Positions 1-13,388 of a stretch of DNA of 64,000 nucleotides are shown piece after piece. The stretch comes from Lepidostoma basale (taxonomy: Eukaryota; Arthropoda; Insecta; Trichoptera; Lepidostomatidae). A program made the position numbers and the translations under genes. A model generated the notes under the pieces. The model was given only the letters and a program-made list of their open reading frames with translations. It searched no databases and had not been told where the DNA came from. Location of the stretch: NCBI GenBank assembly GCA_022606425.2, contig JAHDVF020000208.1, forward strand, positions 1,784,501 to 1,848,500, written 5' to 3'. How positions within the stretch are numbered: position 1 is the stretch's first letter; every line of letters begins with the position of its first letter.

Positions 1-790
1 GCCATATTTTTGGTTTACAGATTACTTTGACTTCTATTCCCATTACACAGCTTTTTGATTCTTAGAAAGTGCAAATACCCCACTCTGGAATTTGAATCAC
101 TTTCAAATTTAGTTGTGAGATTTTACACAAATTCGTTCTCATTAATTTAAAGTAGGTATGTACTTAATTTTTCGTCAGGTGGCAGTGTACGAGCCAGGGT
201 GTTTTGCTTTATAACAGATTATGAGAATTTTCAAAGATTAGTATTCACCTCATTAAGGAAAGAATCATATTTTCAGGACACCGTGTATACAACACTGAAT
301 AACAATAGGTTCTCCCTCCCACACCTGCCGCAAGCTATGGATACTTGGTCCGTGACACTTTCATCGTTCTATATAGATAGTAAACACAAGCTACCCACTG
401 ACATATTATACTTTCTGTGATAAGGATACCCGGACATGCGCGGTGTAACCAATGCGGGTACGTGCCACAACAACTAACCACAAAATCTTTGTTTACGCTG
501 CGAATCTTATTTCTCACTTAAATGATGATAATATCATATATCCACTATTGCATGACCAATGGTGTGAAATTCCCTATTAAATTCAAAATTCGCGATTTAA
601 AATAGTTTCATTTGTTTGCATCGTTCTCCCGATGATGAAGGTATGAAACCGTCGTAACATGTCGATAAAATATGAAAAAAAGTGTTTTAATTCATAAAAA
701 TACGAATATTAATATCGTTAATTGTAAATCTTTGGAAGAAGTTTATTGTAAATATTAATAATAGTATAAAAAAATATTTATAATACATAT

Positions 791-920
791 TTAGTTTTAA
801 TTACTCGTTCTCCTAGTTTCGACTGTTTTTCGGCAGCTTGCTCCAAATTTTTAAACAGGAGATGACAGAACTGCTGAAACCGGTCGAAACTAAGTACTTA
901 GTGAAATAAAACTGAATAAA
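791..920. repeat. Foldback repeat with an AAACCGGTCG core
   Basis: The inner parts of two arms are complementary: CTAGTTTCGAC near 815 and GTCGAAACTAAG near 884. The outer parts (TTAGTTTTAATTAC and its diverged partner near 905) match less well. The core GAAACCGGTCG is shared with repeats near 35590, 41900, 42850 and 61645, so this is one member of a dispersed small foldback family. No coding capacity is visible. Confidence 0.5.
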
Positions 921-1181
921 TATGTATATTTTTTAAATACTTTCACTATATAAAAAAATATATACCATAGTTTCGTTATTTTGGTAAATGCGTTTCGTTT
1001 TCCTGTTGCATTATCAAAACGGCAATCATAAGGTAAAAACCAATAAAACTTGTCAACCTTAAAATCTAAAATTGATTCCTTTAATAGTTTAAGTTTATAT
1101 ACAGTTTAAAAAAATTCCAACTAAGATCCATCGATAAATCCCGCGTGTCTCAATTTATTCGATACTAGAATCATCTATCTC

Positions 1182-1260
1182 AGAGAGGTATGTCAGGTTA
1201 GAACTGCGTGGTAGTCCATCCTTGCTTACTATCCCTTCTAGGATACGATGTGATGTTAGC
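1182..1260 (+). mobile_element. Short degraded 3' end of an RTE-like retrotransposon
   Basis: The stretch has the order seen at the end of better copies in the window: TGTCAGG, then GTGG followed by GTCCATCCT, then a diverged form of the 'CTGCCTACCCCTTCGG' block, then a diverged GCGTGATGGTTAG. It is too diverged to encode anything. Confidence 0.45.
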
Positions 1261-3639
1261 CATTAAAGATTGCAACAACAACTGTCAAACTCGCCGGACT
1301 GCTGCGGTGCGTAGTAAACTAATAACCTAATAAGTACGGCAAAATAACCCGCGACAGTGTCCATAGTTTAATAACATAGTGATTCGCGTTACAAAAGTGT
1401 TAAATCGCCAAATAATCGTGTAAATACTGTTTTTATCACGTTCAAATTTTCCATTTTGGGGTTATGAGGCGAAGAGACTTTGTTGATAAACATTACGTCC
1501 TTTCAGATCGATTGCTTTGTAAACTTTCGTATAGTGGTAAAAATTAATTTACTACTAAGTGAATAATAAATATTACCAAAAAGGGTTGTCAATATTACTT
1601 AGGTTTGTGTGAAGGACTTACAAAAGGAGTTGAGTAGTCTGGGCGATATTTATTGTTTAATTCGGAGAGAGAAATAAATTTGTCAAATGAATTAATCAAT
1701 GTGCAAAACATGGATGACTATGGAAAAAAATACTTGAGAAGCGGATTGTTCAGTTAAAAAATGAAAATTATAACATATCCATTCGCAATAAAATTGGCAT
1801 GTTGAACCGGAACGGCAGGAGATGCAATGTAATTCAGGTGGTTTATGAAAAAAGTAGGTATGGAAAAAGTTGACGAAAATAGTTAGATAATATGTAGTAA
1901 TAATTGACGAGTTCAAATAGATCTGTGGTACAGTACGGTTTCGCTTTAGGGAGAAAAACATCATATTTGTGCCTAGAATTTGTCATGTACAGAATACGAG
2001 TAGTACTAAAAAAACGTAATAGCATTATTTGGCAATTACCAACTGCTCGAAATAGAGACGAATTTTTGGCCGACATTGAATAAAAATACGTTACAAGGGC
2101 ATAACTAAATTCAGCGCATCTAGGCTTGAAAAGAAATTCTCCAATTTATGTCAACGAGTCCCTAATATGACGGAACAAAATTTCGCATACGAAAACGGTT
2201 TTGTCCGGGTCAAAACAGTCCGAATGTTTCTGCGCAATCAAACGTAAGTCTGGCCATTTAAATATTGTTTTGTTCTTCCGTTGTAAGGCATTAAATCCAA
2301 TCATTATTATGATAGGCGTTGTACAAATTCCGCTACATGCATTTCCTGAGGATTATAGATTTTAAAATGGTCTGGATGGATGGTAGTGGGAGAATCCGTT
2401 ACCGCATCTAATAAAAGTCGAATGAATTGATCTATTTTTAGACAGGTTAGTTAATATTTTTCTTAGAATAAATGTTTTTTGTGATTTTATTTTATTGAAG
2501 CTATTAACCCTAATGAGTATCAATTATAAACTTGGTAAACATATAAAAATGAACTATCTAACCTCTAATTTATTATGTTAATTTGTTTATTTCTTATTGT
2601 TATTAGATGCTTTGCTTGTGTATTTATAACATAAACGAATATATAGACACTGAATGACACGAATCATTTTTTCAATTAACACAACAATGATCTTCATTAA
2701 AATTTTCTTCTAAACTTAGATAATGATCACTCGCAATTCATGTTTGTTTTTTGTGTTATATACCTACTGTATAAAAAAAAAATCAAATAGATTATTGCGA
2801 AAAAGCAAACAGGAATACAAGTAGGAATATACCATTTACTAAATTTATAAGGATTTTACGTGATACAAATGTTGATGAGTAATAATACGTATGGTACATA
2901 TGCATCTAAAATACACGGCATAACAAAATTCCTACTGTTCCGGAGAAGTTTTTCCAAAAGGTTTTGATTGTCAATAAAGCTACACTTATATCACATTCCT
3001 ACATATTTAATAATAATAATAACATATTTTTCCTATAAATACTACGCACTGATACTATGAAACATTACTAATTACATAATATGGTCGTGTCATTATGTAT
3101 TCCGCGCACACTATGCAAAAATAGTTCCTATCGGATTCTTGTTAGATTCCGGCAAGTCATGTTTTTCTTTTTTACATTTGAATACTACAAGGATTAGATG
3201 ATATCACCAATAATGAACACAATAAGTCAGGGTTTAGAGGTTATCCTTGAAACTTAATCTTTCGCGCTCTTAAATCATTTGGTTTTGTTTGTAAACATTG
3301 AAATGATTCACCGGCTCTGGCAACATACCCAATACATAGACTTGTCGACAAATATTGTTCTACCTTAATATAATATTTAAATATTAGGATAACAAAGCCG
3401 TTCGCAGAATTTTCGTATTCACTAGATACTTTGGCGTTGTAAGTGTATTATCTAATAACTCATTTTTCTCCATACACTCTACATATACTGAGGGCCACGC
3501 TACCTCTGCAGGGCTTTGACCTCCCGAACGATATTCATTCTTTCTTATCCAGCGCTGACTGAATTGAATCTTTATGCTTCGCAACAAGGAAAAAACATTT
3601 AAATTGGCGATATTTTGTGTGGCCCGAAAATGTACGAGT

Positions 3640-4060
3640 ATATAAGACCAAAAGGCGAGATATACAAAACGGTTGTCCGATCAGCATTTTTACAGTTAAG
3701 AAGATCTATGAATAGAAATCTATAACTACATGCAACAGAAAAGCGCATGCTACGATGCCAGGAGGAGTCGCATTAAAAGATAAAGTGCCCAACGAGTATG
3801 CGAGGAGAAGTTTTAATGTTGCACCCATCGCATAAAGAATCGGGATCCGATGGTAGGTACGACCACGTAATAAGAAGACCCCGACGACCGTGTTGTGAAA
3901 AATTGCTATTCCGTTGCTACTAAGAAGAGAGGGAGAAGAATTCCCCAAACCACCTGTCTGATGAATGTCCAAAGGGGTATGAAGACTCTAGGACTCTAGG
4001 CTAAAGCCAATGAAGTAGACGGCTACCAGTGAAACACCTGACGGTAAATTTATAAAAAGC
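3640..4060 (+). mobile_element. Degraded C-terminal fragment of a non-LTR retrotransposon (LINE)
   Basis: Translation in broken frames gives the C-terminal pattern typical of RTE-like elements. First comes KRMLRC, then a segment reading KDKVPNEYARRSFNVAPIA (compare the usual form KVRNEYVRGSxKVAP), then DHVIRRPRRP. A stretch like RGRPKTTWLxNVQRGMKTLGL follows, interrupted by stops. Several frameshifts and stops make it a dead fragment. The family differs from the (GTTA)n-tailed copies elsewhere in the window. Confidence 0.6.
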
Positions 4061-4271
4061 CGATCCGAGTAATGAGAAAAAGTGAGGATAATGAAGCAGT
4101 ATATTCGTACATCGTGCTTGGTGGCCGATTCGGGATTTTGTGCCTAATCATAAAGGAGATAGTTTAAGGGAAGAAATCAGTCGAATGACGCCATAAATCC
4201 TGACTTATTTTTTTTTGTAACATGTCGTTTCAACAGAATACTGTATACATTCTGTTTTTAGCTATTATTAT

Positions 4272-4435
4272 ATTCATTCTCGTGACATGTGATAGATAGC
4301 TAATCTATCGCCATTTTATTGTCACGTGAAGACCAAATACAGTGTGGCAATCACACTGCCATTGCCGGGAATCGAACCTGGGATCTTCTGTATGGCAGTC
4401 AGAGCTCTTACCATTCTGCCACGAAGGTTGAAGAT
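4272..4435 (-). mobile_element. tRNA-derived SINE
   Basis: Read on the minus strand, the head has a tRNA-like A box (TGGCAGAATGGT) and B box (GGTTCGATTCCCGG), both matching RNA polymerase III internal promoter consensus. After it come a stem-forming GTGATTGCCACAC-type segment and the tail CACGTGACAATAAAATGGCG. The same unit occurs near 36851, 44174, 47880 and 54079, which shows a repeat family rather than a true tRNA gene. The anticodon-arm region does not fold as a functional tRNA. Confidence 0.85.
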
Positions 4436-7118
4436 GGTTATATGAGACCGAACTTTAAATCGGTTATTTGTAGAAGTTAACTTAAAAAATAATTTTCATG
4501 TGAGGGTTGCGTCATGAGAAGGCAACAACGGTATTTGAGTATTTTTCATTTCCCTACTATATGTTTTTTTTGTACAAACTTCACCCGCAGTTATTGCTAT
4601 AATGTTACATTATATCATATTATTTAGTTTTTCTACATACTCTCGTTATATTTTTAGTATTTTACAATTTATTCTATATTGACATACAATTTTTCGGTGG
4701 TACGAGTATTTTTACAATATGTTAAAGAACTATTTTGCTAATGTCTTAACAGTTCAACAATTATATGCCATATAACAATATCTGTCTTAAATTATCATCA
4801 TAGTTTTGATATGGTGGATTTAAGTAAAGTTTAATTTGGAATTCGTTTTGAATTCTTATAATGGAATGGAGAATATTTGTAGTAAAATTGTTAAATATTT
4901 TAGTGCATGTTTAAAATGTTGAGCATATTATAAACTGTGTTTACATAATTTGTTTAATTACAATAATTTGAAGGTCACAGCTAATTCTGACTCACCGCAT
5001 AAGGTATAAAATGATAAACCTTCTAATCGGTGAAACTACTACCTTGGTGGGCTACCGCGGTACATGTCGTATTAGAGTAATTAATATACTGAACACATAT
5101 TATACACAAGTGATGTACACAATATGTTCTAATGAAATGCCTTCCTCGTGTGCAACTAGCTGCCTTTGTTGATAAACGATAAAAACAATAAATGAGTGTA
5201 TACACACATTGGTAGATATTAATATTAGAATCTTTGTACGTGATTCAACCCATCCAGACAGATTTATTTGCATATATACAATATACTATACGTATTAGCT
5301 TCAATGAAAAAATGTTAGATTTATCCTTTAAATAATTAATAAATGGCATATTAGTATTTCCAAAAACACCATTAAAATTTTAAGTGTAGGTAACTTTAAT
5401 CTTTTTTTAAATAACGACACTAAGTCTGTCAAACCTTCCATCAAATTGGCAAAGCAAATAAATGATATGAGACTCTATTTAGGACCTTCTCTACGAGACT
5501 AACTTGCCATTGACGCGAAGAATAAGAAGAATCAGACTTTACGAAAATGTTTTCAATGTTTATTAATCTTCATGAGATTATCAAAATTGATAAAAAATTT
5601 AATAGTCGATTTTGTTTTTGATTTTGATACAAAAATATGGTTGTAATAAAATATAAGCTTTTTTGAAAATATATCCGAGGACTATTTTTGTAGTAAATAT
5701 ATGTGGAAATGCATGCAAGTAGTTAAATAAGTTATGTTCATTTTTTTTTCTTCTGATTTTATTAGAAGTTTTAAATAATTTCTTCCCTAGATTTATAGTT
5801 GTTAGTATTGTTTGCATAAACATTGATATGATACATAACATTACTTTTTTGTATTTTTCATGTTTCGCCATACTTAAGTTTTTTTCGGTATAAATAAAAA
5901 ATCTTGTATTAAAAAAAATCTCTTCTAACATACAATTTTCTTACCTTTTTTTTAATTTAGTTATGTTCAGCCATTGTATGTGATGATTATTGCTCTAGAA
6001 TCAATAACCAGGGTTTTACAGTAATAATCATCTTAAAATTAACGTGATTTAAATACACAATATTAACTTGAAATAAATGTATTTATTGCTCGTAATAAAA
6101 ACTTGCATAACTCGATAGATGAAATGTCATTTGGACCTCTGTGTCATCAACCCGTCATATATGCGCTAAGAGCTATTCATTCCCAGCTGGAACAAAAAAC
6201 ATATCTTTGACAAATGCCAAATTTCTATTCGGCATTAAGTGCCGTGTAAAGTAATCCATAACCGTCAGATGTGGCTTAATATTGGAGGTGAATTAAACTG
6301 CGGTTCGTCGTTAAGCTCGCCTTGAACAAAGAGATAACATTTTCCCAGGTGCTAATAGTTCTCCATTAATCTTGTCCGGTTTTTTCTCTCCCAGACCATT
6401 AGTTCTAAATAGCTTTCTTGAATGTCACTTGCCTGCAGTGCACTCCTTTGGTTCTAGAGAAACGGTCTCTTATCCATCTTACATCGATATCTGGGTTACT
6501 CACTAGTCTGATCGATAATGAAACATCTTCTATTCAATTCATATCTATTCATTTCAAGTTCATTATATTTTTTATAATGAGAACAGATCACTAAAGCAGT
6601 CTACAGAGACATCTCACGGCTTTCCCGTACATACCAATACCATTTCAATCACTTCAAATTCTTTCTTGTGAAATAATTTTTCTTTGATTTTTAAAGAACA
6701 TTCTAGAATGATATTACTGAGGAAGAGTTGGTGATGTTTTCATTGAAATAAATACACAATATACTATTATTTTTCATCGCCATATCATTCTTAAAAAATG
6801 TTTATATTATAAATGTACTTTACTTCATAAATATATTTCTTATTATATTTATATTATCCGTAAAAAGTGTTTAATCATTTTCAGAAACAATACCACCCAT
6901 CTTGTATTGCCATCACTGGAATAAATGTATTATTTTATAACTGTTGATTGCTTAATGATGATTTCTATAATATTATTGTCGAATGTGTAAAATGTAATAT
7001 CAAAGTAGAAATTTAATTACATAAGTTTTACTGTGAAATCTAGTGAGCGCATAGGTATTATTTTAATTTTTATCCAGTATTTGGTCTCACATATTCTTTA
7101 ATTTTTCATTATTCAACT

Positions 7119-7540
7119 ACCTAACATACCATTCCCGAAGGGATAGGCCGAATTAATGAACCGCCTTAATGTTCTTCCCTAATACACTTCTCTCGATTCC
7201 TCGACATTTATACATCGTGTCATACACTCACATCGATTCACCGACTTCTCACGTGGTCGACATTAATATTTGATTGATTTGATCGTGCCACGTTTTCCTC
7301 TGTCTTCCTCTATTTCTTGTTCCGTTTACAGCGTAAACATGAACTTTCTTCATACTTCATTCTTCATTCATTCTTTCCATGAACCATTTAAATATCCCTT
7401 TCTAAACCATTTAAATAACCCTTTCATTATTTTATTCATAACACTTTATTGGCACCGCATTCATATCTTATATTTGCATTTGATACTCTATCATATACAG
7501 ATTTATCACACATTCGTCTAAGATATCTCTTTTATACTGT
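7119..7540 (-). mobile_element. RTE-like retrotransposon 3' fragment
   Basis: On the minus strand this is a diverged copy of the element seen more intact at 53050-53777. It holds the RT-downstream C-terminal region (the segment of the MNKIMKGSLRWFGHM motif), the HDQINQI-like motif, and the end block with CCCTTCGGG. It is truncated at the 5' end and has frame breaks. An open frame on the plus strand at 7270-7521 is only the shadow of this fragment. Confidence 0.7.
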
Positions 7541-8349
7541 ATTTATTCAAACATAATTTCCTTACTTACAATTACTGAATTATATTAATAATACAATGAC
7601 ATTTTTATCATCAATTAAAGTATGCTTTTATTTAAAATTATAATGAGAAAATATGAGTTCATCAAATAAATAAATAAAGTATTTTTAAACTCTAATAATC
7701 ACAATTGACCATGACAACAAGCTATGTCGTACTATTCACGAACGAGACGCATTCAACATTTGTTTCCCGTCATAAGCAATTCAGTTTTATCTGCTAAAGT
7801 GTACTCCATCACATGTAATTACAAGTCCAGGAACATTATAACAATGTGGATACATTGGAATAAACAACAAAATGCAGTCGTTTGTTATATATTTGCATTG
7901 TGAAATACCGTTTCTAGGTCAATTACTTGCTTATCGAACCTGTTCCATTGTTTATGGTCTATTTTAGTTGTCTATGTATGAAACCAAAATATATTTTACC
8001 AACGGCGGTTTTAACGAATCGAAATTAGGTGCATGCTAATTTGAGATATTGGTATTTTATTTACAAGTATAAATATTTCAGCAATTGTAATATACCTGTA
8101 TGTTTTAAAAAATTTGATAAACTAAAGGCGTTAACACTTCGATTCTATAATAACGAATATAATTGTTTTTTACACCTTTAAAGATGAAAAAAAACACAGT
8201 ATTGGTGAAAACTATGTGTAACTATGAGTATCAAAATATAATATATATAAGAAGTGACTGGAGTGCAAAAGATTTTTTTTAACAAAATAATGAAAACATC
8301 GTTAACGTAGGTCTGTATCGTGAGGATTCGGAAAAATAGACATTGTTGA

Positions 8350-8445
8350 GAATTTTATAGAAGTATGCCAGTATAGAACAGTGGGGAACAGAACAATCAC
8401 GCGCTCTGTCTACCTCTTTGGGCATATGGCGTGATGGTTATAAAT
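8350..8445 (+). mobile_element. Very short RTE-like 3' remnant
   Basis: It contains diverged forms of the shared terminal block: AGAACAGTGGGG, then CTCTGTCTACCTCTTTGGG, then GGCGTGATGGTTA. It lacks any open frame. Confidence 0.45.
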
Positions 8446-8769
8446 AACCATCACACTGTTTTCCTAGAGCTGTATTCTGACAAACTAAAATTAGTAAATA
8501 TGTATTAATTCGATACTGATTATACAATCCAATTGTATTACTTTTTTTAGTATTATTTACTGAGAATTAATATTTGTGCTTAAAGAAATAGAGGATGTGA
8601 AAGTTACGAAACATTATGAACACTTCTTTCAGAGAAACGCTCAAAATATTGTGAAATACTTACAACAGGCATCAATCAGTAACTCAATGACTAAAGTAAA
8701 GCACACTTATAGATAAATCAAGTTTTTTTTAAATATATTAATTAATTTGATTTAATTTTTAAAAACCGA

Positions 8770-8905
8770 CCATGTAACAGACTGAAAAGTCGATTGGCAT
8801 GCATGGCGCGTTATTTAAATGTGAAGGAGACTTGATAATAATGTCAGAATAGAAGAGTTTAGTTCTCCATATTCTCTGCCTACCGCTTTGTGAAATGACT
8901 GGATG
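8770..8905 (+). mobile_element. Very short RTE-like 3' remnant
   Basis: The end of the stretch has ATGTCAGAATAGAAGAG, then CTCTGCCTACCGCTTTGTG, then TGACTGGATG, which is the same block order as the terminal part of the RTE-like copies in this window. It is heavily diverged. Confidence 0.4.
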
Positions 8906-9642
8906 ATTGATTAGTAAATTCAATGGACTCGAACATTTTGTTTAATTTTGTTACAGAAGTTTTATGGAATCTTAAGAATTAAACTCTCTTCAAATACAAT
9001 TTTAAAAGTATTGTATTGTCTGAGTTCATTTACACTGTATTATCTTTGGATTAGACGTGTAATATAAAAATTACTAACGAGCTCTGTTTTCTGCATATTA
9101 TCATAAAATGGATACAATGCAACGTATTTCAAAATATGAAATGTATTTAGAACTGTAAACTATAATAAAAACTAGTATGTTTGCTGAATGACTATGTATA
9201 TCTATATCTAATGCACATTTGTATATAACGATCTCTACAATCCCGCGCTGTCTTGCTTTGATACTTGACCTTAAAGTTTTTGCTCTTCAATAGATGATTC
9301 AGCTAGCATGCCAAGAAATTGAATGGGAATTTAAGCTACGATAATTAATGTTGACGAGATATAGAACAAAAAAGAATGCCTGTAAGAATAAACAAAGTGC
9401 AGTATTGAAAAAAAACACGGCGCTCTCGATTAACCATATAATAAGAAACTATGATAATAAATTTACATGTTTTTACTTTGTAATTTGATTGTACAACATA
9501 ATATATGAATGAAAACTGTACATTATTTCAATTGATATAAAAATGTACGAAAAGAAAGTACGAGTGTAAGAATAAAATGTATTGCCATAATTTATTATTT
9601 CGTAGGTGTTCAAAATCTTTACATTTTCTTTTGGTATTGCAG

Positions 9643-9748
9643 GATGGCGCAGTTAATAAACGTCAGGCTCCTACGGCCCGACGGGTGTCCTTTGGGCTTC
9701 AGGCTTCAGGGAGGAAAGGACTTCGGGACTCCTCTTGTCATCCAAAAG
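9643..9748 (+). CDS. Zasp52: Zasp exon 1: start codon and N-terminal half of the PDZ domain
   Basis: This is the first coding exon of a Z-disc PDZ-LIM scaffold. The acceptor is a pyrimidine-rich tract ending TTGCAG. The ATG is at 9644, one base into the exon, and 35 codons follow. Residues 16-24 read PLGFRLQGG, the carboxylate-binding loop of ALP/Enigma-type PDZ domains, where family members usually have PWGF. The exon ends TPLVIQK before donor GTCAGA, in phase 0. The partner half of the PDZ begins VNGGSPADKAGL, which is exactly the expected continuation, but it sits 41 kb downstream. The start is supported by the family, whose PDZ begins within a few residues of the initiator. The PDZ is known to bind C-termini such as alpha-actinin. 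The exact donor is inferred; AAAAG|GTCAGA is moderate in strength. Confidence 0.9.
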
Positions 9749-10715
9749 GTCAGAGTCTCCATAATCAATAACATTTAACTTTTTCCAGATATATTTCTAT
9801 CAAACTCGAATCAAACCAAAAATCAAACTGCTAAACATGATCGCTTCGGAGATCGATGTTTTTCAAATTCGTGAAAATACGTTCAGAAGACAAATACTCT
9901 TGACTTTAGAGAGCGCATCTCTCATGCGTTCCTGGTTTTATATATTTTTTTATTTTTTTCCTGTTCTCAATAGATGCCTTAAACTATAATTGTTGTTTGT
10001 AATATCTTTTGAGAAAATAAACTGATTTGATTTGATTTGATTTAACGATTTATTAGCAAACAATTTTTTATTTTATTTAATCTCTTATTTATTTATTTAT
10101 TTCATGAATAATGTATTTTACACCAATTCGCAATAATTACTAATCCAAATCACGAATCTCCTTGTTGTAAAAACATTTTATCAGTTCGTGACCTGAACCG
10201 TAATGTAGCTGATTGAACAAAGATCTTTTTGTTTTCCCTTTAAATTTCATTGAAACTACATAAAGTGCATATTTTTTGCACATTGCAATCGCATATGTTT
10301 ATTTTGGGTATAACATATTGTAATGTAATGTAAATTAAACTTCACGTATGTAACATACTTGCGGTTGTCGGATGTTGGTTAACCACTCCTTTAGTATTTA
10401 AATTTATATATGCAATCATTTTCCTTTCAGATTGTATGTCACCTTTCCTTATCACTTATTAAAACGTCGCGCGTCGCTAATAATGAACGGAATAATGCAT
10501 CATTTTACTCAAATTTATTGTACTTTCATTTGTGATAAACAAAAATATCTACTGATTTTTCAACATTGAGAAACATTGATAGCGCATTACCCAATATACA
10601 AGATATTGTATTTGGCACATCTCCACTAAAATACATACATCAATCAGTTTTACAGATAAAATTGAAAAAATATTTTGATGGAATACCGCATCAGTTAAAG
10701 TGCAGCAGTCCATTA

Positions 10716-10770
10716 TTTCTGCCTACCCCTTCGGAGACGACATGATGGCTAGTCAGTTAGTTAGTTAGCA
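10716..10770 (+). mobile_element. Terminal scrap of RTE-like element with GTTA tail
   Basis: It begins GCAGTCCATTATTTCTGCC, continues with the CTACCCCTTCGGAGACG block and GATGGCTAG, and ends in (GTTA)n. This is the same 3' terminus as at 18340-18405 and 53700-53777. Confidence 0.7.
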
Positions 10771-12724
10771 ATAAAGGTAACTGAATAAAAAAAAAGCCTT
10801 AGAAATTATTATTTAAGTATCGAAGTCACTTTTATAAATTGAGTTGACCTATTGACCTTTATAAATATATATATTCTTTTTTATTAGTAATTACCTCTTC
10901 AAATCCTCAAGTTTTTGAGGGGAAACTTTGAAGATTGTAGTGTAATCAAATTATTAAGACTAGGTATGCAGACAAAACAAAAAATAAGTTTCTGCAAAAG
11001 AAATAGACCTATTCCAAACGAAACGAAATAGATAATTAGATGCTTAGAATTTTTTTTAATTTGCGTGTGTATATACATAATTCATTGTTTTGAATAAAGG
11101 TTCTTAAAAAAACAAACGTACTTATTTATTAAAACCTTTTAAAGCTTTCGTTAATGACATTTCAGAATTTTGATTTCGGCTCGGTGTATCAGTGCAGAAG
11201 TTCGCTAAACATATTTATAAGCGATGCAATATGAGTGAAATAATCTTTATATGATATCAAGAGTTGAAAATACCAGAAAAGACGTTTATGTTATCGCAGG
11301 AATCGATTCGTCAACGACAATTTTGCAACATTTCCCCAGTATCTTGTATCGTAAGACTGTGGTTTTTCTTGTCAGCTGCTATGATTCACAGTTGCATACT
11401 CTGTCCAATGTTATTGTTAGGAAACTATTTATTAGTATTGAAATAGCACGTGCCCTGACACACTCGCACTGCCCGCACGCCCCGAGCTGCCGTGAGTAAT
11501 GCTGCCGAAGGTGTTATTAATTGGGTCACAATTCGCGGAGATTCATCAGGGGGAAAATATGGACTGATATGTGATCTCATTTCTGAAATGTTCAATACAA
11601 AGTGTCGTCTTATACTAAACATATTATGTTGGTGCGTTCATTATAAATGGTCATGCCAATCATTCCATATACTATACGAGTATATATAGATATATTGTAA
11701 TAAAAAAACCAAAGTACCTTCTGTGTATTATTAAACAAATGTTTTGAATTATTTTATCACATCTTTTTTATACAGTATTTTACTATTGCACATTTGGGTG
11801 AACATCATTTAACGAATTAATCTTATTTATATCAATTTAATTTTACAGTCGTTCATTCTCGTTAAATTAATTTATGCAAAAAAAGAGTTTTAAAATTGGA
11901 TCATTTTGTAAAAATTGTTACTCCAAGGGCGAACTAGTAAAAATTGGCCGATCAGTGCAGTCTTTTGTGGTTCTTTTAAATTTAACGTCGCTATATTCAT
12001 ACTTAAATGTTAACAGGGATATTATTCCATCCAACGGATCCGCAACGCTGATAGCACGATCTCAGGAACTTGCTTTATTAGCTCTTGCTGTAATTGTAAA
12101 TTTGTGAGGAATGATTCTGAGATCGATATCTTTCGTTAAAAAACACAATACAGTTTTTTCAGTTTATCTATCTAAATCACTGTGCCGAGTTTGAGTCCTC
12201 CCACATATCCATTAATGTAAAAAAATATATACAAAATACCGTTGGCTGAATAATATTTTTCAATACTATTATCGTATTATTTTAAGTTTACTTTCGGTTG
12301 CGACGATTTTTATTTCTAAATGCCCCAACGTATTACCATTGAATTCGCGAAAACCTCAGCCGTGTATTCGTATTATTTTTAACAGCTGAATGTCGACATT
12401 TGTACAAAATATTACGGCTATAAATTTAAATGAAACACTTCAAAGTGTCTGGCTGCTTATTTTTTATACATTTATTTCAGATTTACTTCCTCTTCAACGG
12501 GGCATTAACCCCGAGAGGCAAAGTTTATTTGTTTTTTACTTAAAGGAAATACGTAACCGGAAAGCCAATCCCAAGAGAACGGGCACGAATTAATACTGAA
12601 GTAGACGCGTTCAAACTGATTTATACGCAAATTCTGCATCAAAATTAAATGCTCATTTGAGAAAAAATGTAAGTTTTTACGTGGCCGCGAGAATGTCGAC
12701 CAAATTGATATTGTTTACCCTATT

Positions 12725-12865
12725 GTGATGCGCGCTGTCGGCGGCGGGCCGAGTGCAAAAATCAGCTCTTAAATTTAACTCTCGGGAGGCGGCGCGGCGC
12801 TCTTCCCGCTGCCGGCCGCCGGCGTACTTTCCCGCGCGACGCCAGCCGCCCGCCGATATAGGCCA
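12725..12865. other. GC-rich island in intron 1
   Basis: A dense G+C stretch (GGCGGCGGGCCGAG, GGCGGCGCGGCGC, GCCGGCCGCCGGCG) stands out sharply from the AT-rich intron. Open frames on both strands here follow from the composition. It could be a regulatory element or an unrecognised first exon; no core promoter motif was clear. Confidence 0.4.
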
Positions 12866-13331
12866 GAACCAGATACGCCACACTGCTAGCTTTGACCGCT
12901 CTCACGCAATGACCGATCGGCGATTTGCAATTACGAATTTAAAACTGTTTCTTCTCTATGCATTATTCATTTAATCTCTATCGGAATGCATAACGAAGTG
13001 CTGTACCGATAAAAACCAATCTAACGTAAAAAAGTCATAGTATGATATATATCTTCATCACCGTTTAAAATTTATAAACGATCAATTGCTTGGGTAATAA
13101 ATAATTCTACAATGACTTTTTGTTACTAAGTTCTAAATTCACAGCATAAGCTTTGTTGAATGCATTATATAAAACAGTTAACATTAGTTTTTTTTTTCAA
13201 AGTGTGTAAATCGACAAATAATAAAAGGGTTATTTCATTATATAAGTATATATAATAAAATTATCAGTATAATTTGACACTTGTGCGCTAGTGCATTGGT
13301 TGCAACACACATTTTATTATCATTAAACCAT

Positions 13332-13388
13332 TAAAATAATCATCCAACAAGGAGCATTTTCGACAGCGCCCTTGAGATGATTATTTTA
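13332..13388. repeat. Hairpin with 13-bp outer stem
   Basis: TAAAATAATCATC at 13332 is the exact reverse complement of GATGATTATTTTA at 13376. Inside, CAAGG and CCTTG add a second short stem, leaving a loop around ATTTTCGACA. The total span is about 57 nt. Confidence 0.5.

Larger units (their letters stand above)
1..9642. other. Upstream or 5'-intron noncoding region of the Zasp gene
   Basis: No coding exon could be supported here. The stretch is AT-rich and holds degraded retrotransposon pieces and a SINE, listed separately. A splice acceptor directly before the start codon at 9644 shows that at least one untranslated exon lies upstream, either in this stretch or outside the window. I could not fix its position or the main promoter. 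The short open frames here have no recognisable domain and the low-complexity look of AT-rich noncoding DNA. Confidence 0.6.

Noticed and set aside
2432..2441. Perfect MEF2-type site CTATTTTTAG upstream of exon 1
   Set aside because: Attractive for a muscle gene, but several such sites are expected by chance in 64 kb of this AT content, and nothing else marks it.
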